Positions 8,593 to 20,900 of a DNA stretch of 64,000 nt are shown here, piece by piece (the first letter of the stretch is position 1; each line of letters begins with the position of its first letter). Below the pieces are notes generated by a model. The model saw nothing but the letters and a program-made list of their open reading frames with translations, did not search any database and was not told where the DNA came from. This stretch comes from Escarpia spicata (Eukaryota; Annelida; Polychaeta; Sabellida; Siboglinidae), in the NCBI GenBank assembly GCA_963995525.1, contig CAXEFP010000902.1, positions 434,001-498,000 of the forward strand, written 5' to 3'. A program made the translations under genes and the position numbers.

Positions 8593-10832
8593 TGTAGTCT
8601 TACCCCAAATATATGTTTTGCATGTTACAAATCTTCACGAAGGCTAGACTGTTATCAAGCTACACACATAACTAGATTAACCGTAAATGGGAATGCAAGT
8701 TACCGTTTTATCTCCGTCACGTAAGTTACAAAAACATATTACGTAAGTTATAGGTGTGAAAATTCATCCCCATTTGATGTTTTATCTTGTCTATAGCACC
8801 AGTACATTCAGTACTCACGAGACAAACATGTCCCATGTCAAAGTGTTCGAACACAATTAATGCATATCACAGAAAACGGTATTTGTAGTGCAATTTTTTC
8901 GGCGGACGGATCCTTAATGTGGTCTTACCCCAAATAGATGTTTTGCAGGTTACAAAACTTCACGAAGGCTAGACTGATATCAAGCTACACACATAACTAG
9001 ATTAACCACAAATGGGAATGCATGTTACCGTTTTATCTCCGTCACGTAAGTTACAAGAACATATTACGTAAGTTATAGGTGTGAAAACTCATCCCCATTT
9101 GATGTTTTATCTTGTCTAAAGCAGCAGTACATTCAGTACTCACGAGACAAACATGTCCCATAGCAAAGTGTTCGAACAAAATTTATGCATATCACAGCAA
9201 AACGGTATTTGTAGTGCACTTTTTTCAGCGGACGGATCCTTAATGTGGTCTTACCCCAAATATATGTTTTGCATGTTACAAATCTTCACGAAGGCTAGAC
9301 TGATATCAAGCTACACTCATCAGTAGATTAATCTCAAATGTGAATGCATGTTACCGTTTTATCTCCGTCACGTAAGTTACAAAAACATATTACGTAAGTT
9401 ATAGGTGTGAAAACTCATCCCCATTTGATGTTTTATCTTGTCTAAAGCAGCAGTGCATTCAGTACTCACGAGACAAACATGTCCCATATCAAAGTGTTCG
9501 AACAAAATTTATGCATATCACAGCAAAACGGTATTTGTAGTGCACTTTTTTCTAGCGGACGGATCCTTAATGTGATATCAAGCTAGATTAACCACAAATG
9601 GGAATGCATGTTACCGTTTTATCTCCGTCAAGTAAGTTACAAGAACATATTACGTAAGTTATAGGTGTGAAAACTCATCCCCATTTGATGTTTTATCTTG
9701 TCTAAAGCAGCAATACATTCAGTACTCACAAGACAACCATGTCCCATATCAAAGTGTTCGAACAAAATGTATGCATATCACAGCAAAACGGTATTTGTAG
9801 TGCACTTTTTTCAGCGGACGGATCCTTAATGTGGTCTTACCCCAAATATATGTTTTGCATGTTACAAATCTTCACAAAGGCTAGACTGATATCAAGCTAC
9901 ACACATAACTAGATTAACCACAAATGGGAATGCATGTTACCGTTTTATCTCCGTCACGTAAGTTACAAGAACATATTACGTAAGTTGTAGGTGTGAAAAC
10001 TCATCCACATTTGATGTTTTATATTGTCTAAAGCAGCAGTACATTCAGTACTCACGAGACAAACATGTCCCATATCAAAGTGTTCGAACAAAATTGATGC
10101 ATATCACAGAAAACGGTATTTTAAGTGCACTTTTTCGGCAGACGGATCCTGAAAGTGGTCTTACCCCAAATAGATATTCTGCATGGTACAAATCTTCACG
10201 AAGGCTAGATTGATATCAAGCTACACACATAACTATATTAACCACAAACGGGAATGCATGTTACCGTTTTATCTCCGTCACGTAAGTTACAAGAACATAT
10301 TACGTAAGTTATAGGTGTGAAAACTCATCCCCATTTGATGTTTTATCTTGTCTAAAGCAGCAGTACATTCAGTACTCACGAGACAAACATGTCCCATATC
10401 AAAGTGTTCGAACAAAATTTATGCATATCACAGAAAACGGTATTTTAAGTGCACTTTTTCGGCAGACGGATCCTGAATGTGGTCTTACCCCAAATAGATG
10501 TTCTGCATGTTACTAATCTTCACGAAGGCTAGACTGATATCAAGCTACACACATAACTAGATTAACCACAAAGGGGAATGCATGTTACCGTTTTATCTCC
10601 GTCACGTAAGTTACAAGAACATATTACGTAAGTTATATGTGTGAAAACTCATCCCCATTTGATGTTTTATCTTGTCTAAAGCAGCAGTATATTCAGTACT
10701 CACGAGACAAACATGTCCCATATCAAAGTGTTCGAACAAAATGTTTGCATATCACAGCAAAAAGGTATTTGTAGTGCACTTTTTTTGGCGGACGGATCCT
10801 TAATGTGGTCTTACCCCAAATATATGTTTTGC
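8550..10832 (-). repeat. Main satellite, ~325-bp monomers, inverted block
   Basis: About seven monomers with the unit in reverse orientation (GGACGGATCCTTAATGTGG, then AGATTAACCACAAATGGGAATGC). It begins at AAACGGTATTTG, which shares AAACGG with the PLE-derived sequence. One monomer is shortened at about 9574-9592: sequence between AATGTG and ATATCAAGCT is missing, and 12 bp between AGCT and AGATTAACC are also gone. The block ends at a palindrome centre. Confidence 0.93.
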
Positions 10833-10866
10833 TTGTAACATGCAGAACATCTATTTGGGGTAAGAC
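10808..10866. repeat. Palindrome centre where satellite orientation flips
   Basis: GTCTTACCCCAAATATATGTTTTGC (10808-10832; first 20 bases plus 5) is followed by nine bases (TTGTAACAT) and then by its imperfect reverse complement at 10842-10866 (GCAGAACATCTATTTGGGG and TAAGAC). Outside these arms the inverted and forward satellite blocks face each other, so the homology continues for over 1 kb on each side. Confidence 0.85.
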
Positions 10867-12217
10867 CACATTAAGGATCCGTCCGCTGAAAAAAGTGCAC
10901 TACAAATACCGTTTTGCTGTGATATGCATAAATTGTGTTCGAACACTTTGCTATGGGACATGTTTGTCTCGTGAGTACTGAATGTACTGCTGCTTTAGAC
11001 AAGATAAAACATCAAATGGGGATGAGTTTTCACACTTATAACTTACGTAATATGTTCTTGTAACTTACGTGACGGAGATAAAACGGTAACATGCATTCCC
11101 ATTTGTGGTTAATCTAGTTATGTGTGTAGCTTGATATCAATCTAGCCTTCGTGAAGTTTTGTAACCTGCAAAACATCTATTAGGGGTAAGACCACATTCA
11201 GGATCCGTCTGCCGAAAAAGTGCACTTAAAATACCGTTTTCTGTGATATGCAAAAATATTGTTCGAACACTTTGATATGGGACATGTTTGTCTCGTGAGT
11301 ACTGAATGTACTGCTGCTTTAGACAAGATAAAACATCAAATGGGGATGAGTTTTCACACTTATAACTTACGTAATATGTTCTTGTAACTTACGTGACGGA
11401 GATAAAACCGTAACATGCATTCCCATTTGTGGTTAATCTAGTTATGTGTGTAGCTTGATATCAGTCTAGCCTTCGTGAAGATTTGTAACATGCAAAACAT
11501 CTATTTGGGGTAAGACCACATTAAGGATCCGTCCGCCGAAAAAAGTGCACTACAAATACCGTTTTGCAGTGATATGCATCAATTTTGTTCGAACACTTTG
11601 ACATGGGACATGTTTGTCTCGTGAGTACTGAACGTACTGCTCCTTTAGACAAGATAAAACATCAAATGGGGATGAGTTTTAACACCTATAACTTACGTAA
11701 TATGTTCTTGTAACTTACGTGACGGAGATAAAACGGTAACATGCATTCCCATTTGTGGTTAATCTAGTTATGTGTGTAGCTTGATATCAGTCTAGCCTTC
11801 GTGAAGTTTTGTAACATGCAGAACATCTATTTGGGGTAAGACCACATTCAGGATCCGTCTGCCGAAAAAGTGTACTTAAAATACCGTTTTCTGTGATATG
11901 CATACATTTTGTTGGAACACTTTGATATGGGACATGTTTGTCTCGTGAGTACTGAATGTACTGCTGCTTTAGACAATATAAAACATCAAATGTGGATGAG
12001 TTTTCACACCTACAACTTACGTAATATGTTCTTGTAACTTACGTGACGGAGATAAAACGGTAACTTGCATTCCCATTTACGGTTAATCTAGTTATGTGTG
12101 TAGCTTGATAACAGTCTAGCCTTCGTGAAGATTTGTAACATGCAACACATATATTTGGGGTAAGACCACATTAAGGATCCGTCCGACAAAAAAAGTGCAC
12201 TACAAATACCGTTTTGC
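10833..12217 (+). repeat. Main satellite, forward block
   Basis: About 4.3 forward monomers with BamHI sites. Some carry the variant ATTCAGGATCCGTCTGCCG with the shortened GTGCACTTAAAATACCG, the B-type sub-family that dominates later arrays. The block ends at 12217, where CCGTTTTGCTG continues as TGCTGAAACCGTGAATATG of the 342-bp satellite, with TGCTG shared. Confidence 0.92.
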
Positions 12218-12355
12218 TGAAACCGTGAATATGCATAACAGAGCTGAAGCTATTACGACACAGCGGTGACAACTATGGTGATTCCAGGTACTATATGGTG
12301 ACAAATATTTACATCAATCCAGTTTTGAGGAGCAACACATGTTAATAAAAGGTTT
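12217..12355 (+). repeat. 342-bp satellite fragment, forward
   Basis: About 140 bp matching 2396-2545 (AAACCGTGA, CATAACAGAGCTGAAGC, ACAAATATTTACATCAATCC, CATGTTAATAAAAGG). It is followed directly by 40-bp minisatellite at GGTTTGCTATCCACG. Confidence 0.85.
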
Positions 12356-12688
12356 GCTATCCACGTCCTGCAGAGAAAGTGTAGTAGTCATGAACATTAT
12401 CCACGAACTGTAGAGACAGTGTAGTATTCATCAACACTATCCACGACATATAAAGGCAGTTTAGTAGTTATGAACACTATCCACGACCTGTGGAGACATT
12501 GTAGTACTCACGAACACTATCCACGAGTTGTGGATGCAATGCAGTAGTAACGGAAAGTTTCAATGACCTGTGGAGACAGTGTAGTAGTTATGAATACTAC
12601 CCACGATCTGTGGAGACAGTGTAGTAATGAGGAACACTCTCCATGACCTGTGAAGACAGAGTAGTGGTCATGAACACTATCCACGAAC
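12356..12688 (+). repeat. 40-bp minisatellite, forward
   Basis: About eight units of the CCACGACCTGTGGAGACAG type at 40-bp spacing. Its first two units carry the same private variants as the last two before the PLE junction at 3117, so the two stretches are paralogous, with 12436-12440 being the uninterrupted version of that junction. Confidence 0.85.
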
Positions 12689-12702
12689 AATATATATCTG
12701 AA

Positions 12703-12781
12703 GGTCGTGGACAGTGTTATTGACCTAAATACTGTCTCCAAACTTCGTGCATAATGTTCATGACTACAACACTGTCTCTAC
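12703..12781 (-). repeat. 40-bp minisatellite, inverted (~2 units)
   Basis: GGTCGTGGACAGTGTT and ACTGTCTCCAAACTTCGTG are reverse complements of the minisatellite unit. A 14-base AT-rich spacer (12689-12702) separates it from the forward array, so this is the centre of a mirror-image block. Confidence 0.8.
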
Positions 12782-13288
12782 ACCATATAGTACCTGTAAG
12801 CACCATATTTGTCACCGCTGTGTCGTAACAGCTTCAGCTCTGTTATGCATACTCACGGTTTCAGCATATCCACGTTTTCATATTAGGGGAACATTATCGT
12901 AAACGGAAGGATAATGCATATACAGATATGAAATTTTACGTATATTAGGAGAGTGGTATCACCCTGTTGGTGTCTTAATATAACTTACTAATAACTAATT
13001 CCCTGGACACAGTGAAAAGGCATACTCACGGTTCACTTCAAACTGCCCTAAATCGGTTAGGTATCTCAAACATTTTATTAACATGTCTTGTTACTAAAAA
13101 CTGGATTGATGTAAATATTTGTCACCATATAGTACCTATAATCACCATAGTTGTCACCGCTGTGTCGTAACAGCTTCAGCTCTGTTATGCATACTAACGG
13201 TTTCGGCATATCCACGGTTTCATATTAGGGGAACATTATCGTAAACGGAAGGATAATGCATATACAGATATGAAATTTTACGTATATT
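12782..13288 (-). repeat. 342-bp satellite, inverted (~1.5 units)
   Basis: The reverse complement of the family seen at 2179-2706. It opens ACCATATAGTACCTGTAAGC and contains CGGTTAGGTATCTCAAAC and ACATGTCTTGTTACT at the unit boundary near 13080. It ends TACGTATATTAGGATATT, where AGCTTGATATCAG of the main satellite takes over. Confidence 0.85.
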
Positions 13289-16200
13289 AGGATATTAGCT
13301 TGATATCAGTCTAGCCTTCGTGAAGATTTGTAACATGCAAAACATCTATTTGGGATAAGACCACATTACGATCCGTCCGCCCAAAAAAGTGCACTACAAA
13401 TACCGTTTTGCTGTAATATGCATAAATTTTGTTCAAACACTTTGATATGGGACATGGTTGTCTCGTGAGTACTGAATGTACTGCTGCTTTAGACAAGATA
13501 AAACATCAAATGGGGATGAGTTTTCACACCTATAACTTACGTAATATGTTCTTGTAACTTACGTGACGGAGATAAAACGGTAACATGCATTCCCATTTGT
13601 GGTTAATCTAGTTATGTGTGTAGCTTGATATCAGTCTAGCCTTCGTGAAGATTTGTAACATGCAGAACATCTATTTGGGGTAAGACCACATTCATGCCGA
13701 AAAAGTGCACTTAAAATACCGTTTTCTGTGATATGCATAAATTTTGTTCGAACACTTTGATATGGGACATGTTTGTCTCATGAGTACTGAATGTACTGCT
13801 GCTTTAGACAATATAAAACATCAAATGTGGATGAGTTTTCACACCTACAACTTACGTAATATGTTCTTGTAACTTACGTGATGGAGATAAAACGGTAACA
13901 TGCATTCCCATTTGTGGTTAATCTAGTTATGTGTGTAGCTTGATATCAGACTAGCCTTCGTGAAGATTTGTAACATGCAAAACATCTATTTGGGGTAAGA
14001 CCACATTAAGGATCCGTCCGCCGAAAAAAGTGCACTACAAATACCGTTTTCCTGTGATATGCATAAATTTTGTTCGAACACTTTGATATGGGACATGTTT
14101 GTCTCGTGAGTACTGAATGTACTGCTGCTTTACACAATATAAAACATCAAATGTGGATGAGTTTTCACACCTACAACTTACGTAATATGTTCTTGTAACT
14201 TACGTGACGGAGATAAAACGGTAATATGCATTCCCATTTGTGGTTAATCTAGTTATGTGTGTAGCTTGATATCAGTCTAGCCTTCGTGAAGTTTTGTAAC
14301 CTGCAAAACATCTATTTGGGGTAAGACCACATTAAGGATCCGTCCGCCGAAAAAAGTGCACTACAAATACCGTTTTGCTGTGATATGCATACATTTTGTT
14401 CGAACACTTTGATATGGGACATGTTTGTCTCGTGAGTACTGAATGTACTGCTTCGTTAGACCAAATAAAACATCAAATAGGGATGAGTTTTCACAACTAT
14501 AACTTACGAAATATGTTCTTGTAACTTACATGACGGAGATAAAACGGTAACATACATTCCCATTTGTGATTAATCTAGTTATGTGTGTAGCTTGATATCA
14601 GTCTAGCCTTCGTGAAGATTTGTAACATGCAAAACATATATTTGGTGTAAGACCACATTAAGGATCCGTCCGCTGAAAAAAGTGCACTACAAATACCGTT
14701 TTGCTGTGATATGCTTAAATTGTGTTCGAATACTTTGACATGGGACATGTTTGTCTCGTGAGTACTGAATGTTCTGCTGCTTTAGACAAAATAAAACATC
14801 AAATGGGGATGAGTTTTCACAACTATAACTTACGTAATATGTTCTTGTAACTTACATGACGGAGATAAAACGGTAACATACATTCCCATTTGTGATTAAT
14901 CTAGTTATGTGTGTAGCTTGATATCAGTCTAGCCTTTGTGAAGATTTGTAACATGCAAAACATCTATTTGGGGTAAGACCACATTAGGATCCGTCCGCCG
15001 AAAAAAGTGCACAACATATACCGTTTTGCTGTGATTTGCATAAATTTTGTTCGAACACTTTGATATGGGACATGTTTGTCTCGTGAGTACTGAATGTACT
15101 GCTGCTTTAGACAAGATAAAACATCAAATGGGGATGAGTTTTCACACCTATAACTTACGTAATATGTTCTTGTAACTTACGTGACGGAGATAAAACGGTA
15201 ACATGCATTCCCATTTGTGGTTAATCTAGTTATGTGTGTAGCTTGTTATCAGTCTAACCTTCGTGAAGATTTGTTACATGCAAAACATCTATTTGGGGTA
15301 AGACCACATTAAGGATCCGTCCGCTGAAAAAAGTGCACTACAAATACCGTTTTGCTGTGATATGCATACATTTTGTTCGAACACTTTGATATGGGACATG
15401 TTTGTCTCGTGAGTACTGAATGTACTGCTGCTTTTGACAATATAAAACATCAAATGTGGATGAGTTTTCACATCTACAACTTACGTAATATGTTCTTGTA
15501 ACTTACGTGACGGAGATAAAACGGTAACATGCATTCCTTTTTGTGGTTAATCTAGTTATGTGTGTAGCTTGATATCAATCTAGCCTTCGTGAAGATATGT
15601 AACATGCAAAACATATATTTGGGGTAAGACCACATTAAGGATCCGTCCGCCGAAAAAAGTGCACTACAAACACCGTTTTGCGGTGATATGCATAAATTTT
15701 GTTCGAACACTTTGATATGGGACATGTTTGTCTCGTGAGTACTGAACGTACTGCTCCTTTAGACAAGATAAAACATCAAATGGGGATAAGTTTTCACACC
15801 TATAACTTACGTAATATGTTCTTGTAACTTACGTGACGGAGATAAAACGGTAACATGCATTCCCATTTGTGGTTAATCTAGTTATGCAAAACATCTATTT
15901 GGGGTAAGACCACATTAGGATCCGTCCGCCGAAAAAAGTGAACTACAAATACCGTTTTGCTGTGATATGCTTAAATTGTGTTCGAATACTTTGACATGGG
16001 ACATGTTTGTCTCGTGAGTACTGAATGTTCTGCTGCTTTAGACAAAATAAAACATCAAATGGGGATGAGTTTTCACAACTATAACTTACGTAATATGTTC
16101 TTGTAACTTACATGACGGAGATAAAACGGTAACATACATTCCCATTTGTGATTAATCTAGTTATGTGTGTAGCTTGATATCAGTCTAGCCTTTGTGAAGA

Positions 16201-17949
16201 TTTGTAACATGCAAAACATCTATTTGGGGTAAGACCACATTAGGATCCGTCCGCCGAAAAAAGTGCACAACATATACCGTTTTGCTGTGATTTGCATAAA
16301 TTTTGTTCGAACACTTTGATATGGGACATGTTTGTCTCGTGAGTACTGAATGTACTGCTGCTTTAGACAATATAAAACATGAAATGTGGATGAGTTTTCA
16401 CACCTACAACTTACGTAATATGTTCTTGTAACTTACGTGACGGAGATAAAAAGGTAACATGCATTCCCATTTGTGGTTAATCTAGTTATGTGTGTAGCTT
16501 GATATCAGTCTAGCCTTCGTGAAGATATGTAACATGCAAAACATATATTTGGGGTAAGACCACATTAAGGATCCGTCCGCTGAAAAAAGTGCACTACAAA
16601 TACCGTTTTGCAGTGATATGCATAAATTTTGTTCGAACACTTTGATATGGGACATGTTTGTCTCGTGAGTACTGAACGTACTGCTCCTTTAGACAAGATA
16701 AAACATCAAATGGGGATAAGTTTTCACACCTATAACTTACGTAATATGTTCTTGTAACTTACGTGACGGAGATAAAACGGTACCATGCATTCCCATTTGT
16801 GGTTAATCTAGTTATGTGTGTAGCTTGATATCAGTCTAGCCTTCGTGAAGATTTGTAACATGCAAAACATATATTTGGTGTAAGACCACATTAAGGATCC
16901 GTCCGCTGAAAAAAGTGCACTACAAATACCGTTTTGCTGTGATATGCTTAAATTGTGTTCGAATACTTTGACATGGGACATGTTTGTCTCGTGAGTACTG
17001 AATGTTCTGCTGCTTTAGACAAAATAAAACATCAAATGGGGATGAGTTTTCACAACTATAACTTACGTAATATGTTCTTGTAACTTACATGACGGAGATA
17101 AAACGGTAACATACATTCCCATTTGTGATTAATCTAGTTATGTGTGTAGCTTGATATCAGTCTAGCCTTTGTGAAGATTTGTAACATGCAAAACATCTAT
17201 TTGGGGTAAGACCACATTAGGATCCGTCCGCCGAAAAAAGTGCACAACATATACCGTTTTGCTGTGATTTGCATAAATTTTGTTCGAACACTTTGATATG
17301 GGACATGTTTGTCTCGTGAGTACTGAATGTACTGCTGCTTTAGACAATATAAAACATGAAATGTGGATGAGTTTTCACACCTACAACTTACGTAATATGT
17401 TCTTGTAACTTACGTGACGGAGATAAAAAGGTAACATGCATTCCCATTTGTGGTTAATCTAGTTATGTGTGTAGCTTGATATCAGTCTAGCCTTCGTGAA
17501 GATATGTAACATGCAAAACATATATTTGGGGTAAGACCACATTAAGGATCCGTCCGCCGAAAAAAGTGCACTACAAATACCGTTTTGCCATGATATGCAT
17601 ACATTTTGTTCGAACACTTTGATATGGGACATGTTTGTCTCGTGAGTACTGAACGTACTGCTCCTTTAGACAAGATAAAACATCAAATGGGGATAAGTTT
17701 TCACACCTACAACTTACGTAATATGTTCTTGTAACTTACGTGACGGAGATAAAACGGTAACATGCATTCCCATTTGTGGTTAATCTAGTTATGTGTGTAG
17801 CTTGATATCAGTCTAGCCTTCGTGAAGATTTGTAACATGCAAAACATATATTTGGGGTAAGACCACATTAAGGATCCGTCGGCCGAAAAAAGTGCACTAC
17901 AAATACCGTTTTGCTGTGATATGCATAAATTTTGTTCGAACACTTTGAT

Positions 17950-20900
17950 ATGGGACATGTTTGTCTCGTGAGTACTGAATGTACTGCTGCTATAGACAAG
18001 ATAAAACTTGAAATGGGGATGAGTTTTCACACCTATAACTTACGTAATATGTTCTTGTAACTTACGTGACGGAGATAAAACGGTAACATGCATTCCCATT
18101 TGTGGTTAATCTAATTATGTGTGTAGCTTGATAACAGTTTAGCCTTCGTGAAGATTTGTAACATGCAAAATATATATTTGGGGTAAGACTACATTAAGGA
18201 TCCGTCCGCCAAAAAAAGTGCACTACAAATACCGTTTTGATGTTAAATGCATACATTTTGTTCGAACACTTTGACATGGGAGATGTTTGTCTCGTGAGTA
18301 CTGAATGTACTGCTGCTTTAGACAAGATAAAACATCAAATGGGGATGAGTTTTCACACCTATAACTTACGTAATATGTTCTTGTAACTTACGTGACGGAG
18401 ATAAAACAGTAACATGCATTCCCGTTTGTGGTTAATATAGTTATGTGTGTAGCTTGATATCAGTCTAGCCTTCGTGAAGATTTGTAACATGCAAAACATA
18501 TATTTGGTGTAAGACCACATTAAGGATCCGTCCGCCGAAAAAAGTGCACTACAAATACCGTTTTGCTGTGATATGCATTAATTGTGTTCGAACACTTTGA
18601 TATGGGACATGTTTGTCTCGTGAGTACTGAATGTACTGCTGCTTTAGACAAAATAAAACATCAAATAGGGATGAGTTTTCACAACGATAACTTACGTAAT
18701 ATGTTCTTGTAACTTACGTGACGGAGATAAAACGGTAAAATGCATTCCCATTTGTGGTTAATCTAGTTATGTGTGTAGCTTGATATCAGTCTAGCGTTCG
18801 TGAAGATTTGTAACATGCAGAACATCTATTTGGGGTAAAACCACATTCAGGATCCCTCTGCCGAAAAAGTGTACTTAAAATACCGTTTTCTGTGATATGC
18901 ATAAATTTTTTTCGAACACTTTGATATGGGACATGTTTGTCTCGTGAGTACTGAATATAGTGCTGCTTTACACAATATAAAACATCAAATGTGGATGAGT
19001 TTTCACACCTACAACTTACGTAATATGTTCTTGTAACTTACGTGACGGAGATAAAACGGTAATATGCATTCCCATTTGTGGTTAATCTAGTTATGTGTGT
19101 AGCTTGATATCACTCTAGCCTTCGTGAAGTTTTGTAACCTGCAAAACATCTATTTGGGGTAAGACCACATTAAGGATCCGTCCGCCGAAAAAAGTGCACT
19201 ACAAATACCGTTTTGCTGTGATATGCATACATTTTGTTCGAACACTTTGATATGGGACATGTTTGTCTCGTGAGTACTGAATGTACTGCTTCGTTAGACC
19301 AAATAAAACATCAAATAGGGATGAGTTTTCACAACTATAACTTACGAAATATGTTCTTGTAACTTACATGACGGAGATAAAACGGTAACATACATTCCCA
19401 TTTGTGATTAATCTAGTTATGTGTGTAGCTTGATATCAGTCTAGCCTTCGTGAAGATTTGTAACATGAAAACATATATTTGGTGTAAGACCACATTAAGG
19501 ATCCGTCCGCTGAAAAAAGTGCACTACAAATACCGTTTTGCTGTGATATGCTTAAATTGTGTTCGAATACTTTGACATGGGACATGTTTGTCTCGTGAGT
19601 ACTGAATGTTCTGCTGCTTTAGACAAAATAAAACATCAAATGGGGATGAGTTTTCACAACTATAACTTACGTAATATGTTCTTGTAACATACATGACGGA
19701 GATAAAACGGTAACATACATTCCCATTTGAGATTAATCTAGTTATGTGTGTAGCTTGATATCAGTCTAGCCTTTGTGAAGATTTGTAACATGCAAAACAT
19801 CTATTTGGGGTTAGACCACATTAGGATCCGTCCGCCGAAAAAAGTGCACAACATATACCGTTTTGCTGTGATTTGCATACATTTTTTTCGAACACTTTGA
19901 TATGGGACATGTTTGTCTCGTGAGTACTGAATGTACTGCTGCTTTAGACAATATAAAACATGAAATGTGGATGAGTTTTCACACCTACAACTTACGTAAT
20001 ATGTTCTTGTAACTTACGTGACGGAGATAAAAAGGTAACATGCATTCCCATTTGTGGTTAATCTAGTTATGTGTGTAGCTTGATATCAGTCTAGCCTTCG
20101 TGAAGATATGTAACATGCAAAACATATATTTGGGGTAAGACAACATTAAGGATCCGTCCGCCGAAAAAAGTGCACTACAAATACCGTTTTGCAGTGATAT
20201 GCATACATTTTGTTCGAACACTTTGATATGGGACATGTTTGTCTCGTGAGTACTGAACGTACTGCTCCTTTAGACAAGATAAAACATCAAATGGGGATAA
20301 GTTTTCACACCTACAACTTACGTAATATGTTCTTGTAACTTACGTGACGGAGATAAAACGGTAACATGCATTCCCATTTGTGGTTAATCTAGTTATGTGT
20401 GTAGCTTGATATCAGTCTAGCCTTCGTGAAGATTTGTAAAATGCAAAACATCTATTTGGGGTAAGACCACATTAGGATCCGTCCGCCGAAAAAAGTGCAC
20501 AACATATACCGTTTTGCTGTGATTTGCATAAATTTTGTTCGAACACTTTGATATGGGACATGTTTGTCTCGTGAGTACTGAATGTACTGCTGCTTTAGAC
20601 AATATAAAACATGAAATGTGGATGAGTTTTCACACCTACAACTTACGTAATATGTTCTTGTAACTTACGTGACGGAGATAAAAAGGTAACATGCATTCCC
20701 ATTTGTGGTTAATCTAGTTATGTGTGTAGCTTGATATCAGTCTAGCCTTCGTGAAGATATGTAACATGCAAAACATATATTTGGGGTAAGACCACATTAA
20801 GGATCCGTCCGCCGAAAAAAGTGCACTACAAATACCGTTTTGCAGTGATATGCATACATTTTGTTCGAACACTTTGATATGGGACATGTTCGTCTCGTGA

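Noticed and set aside
12517..12741. 74-residue minus-strand frame in the 40-bp minisatellite
   Set aside because: Produced by repetition of a 40-bp unit; crosses the inversion centre and has no gene-like features.
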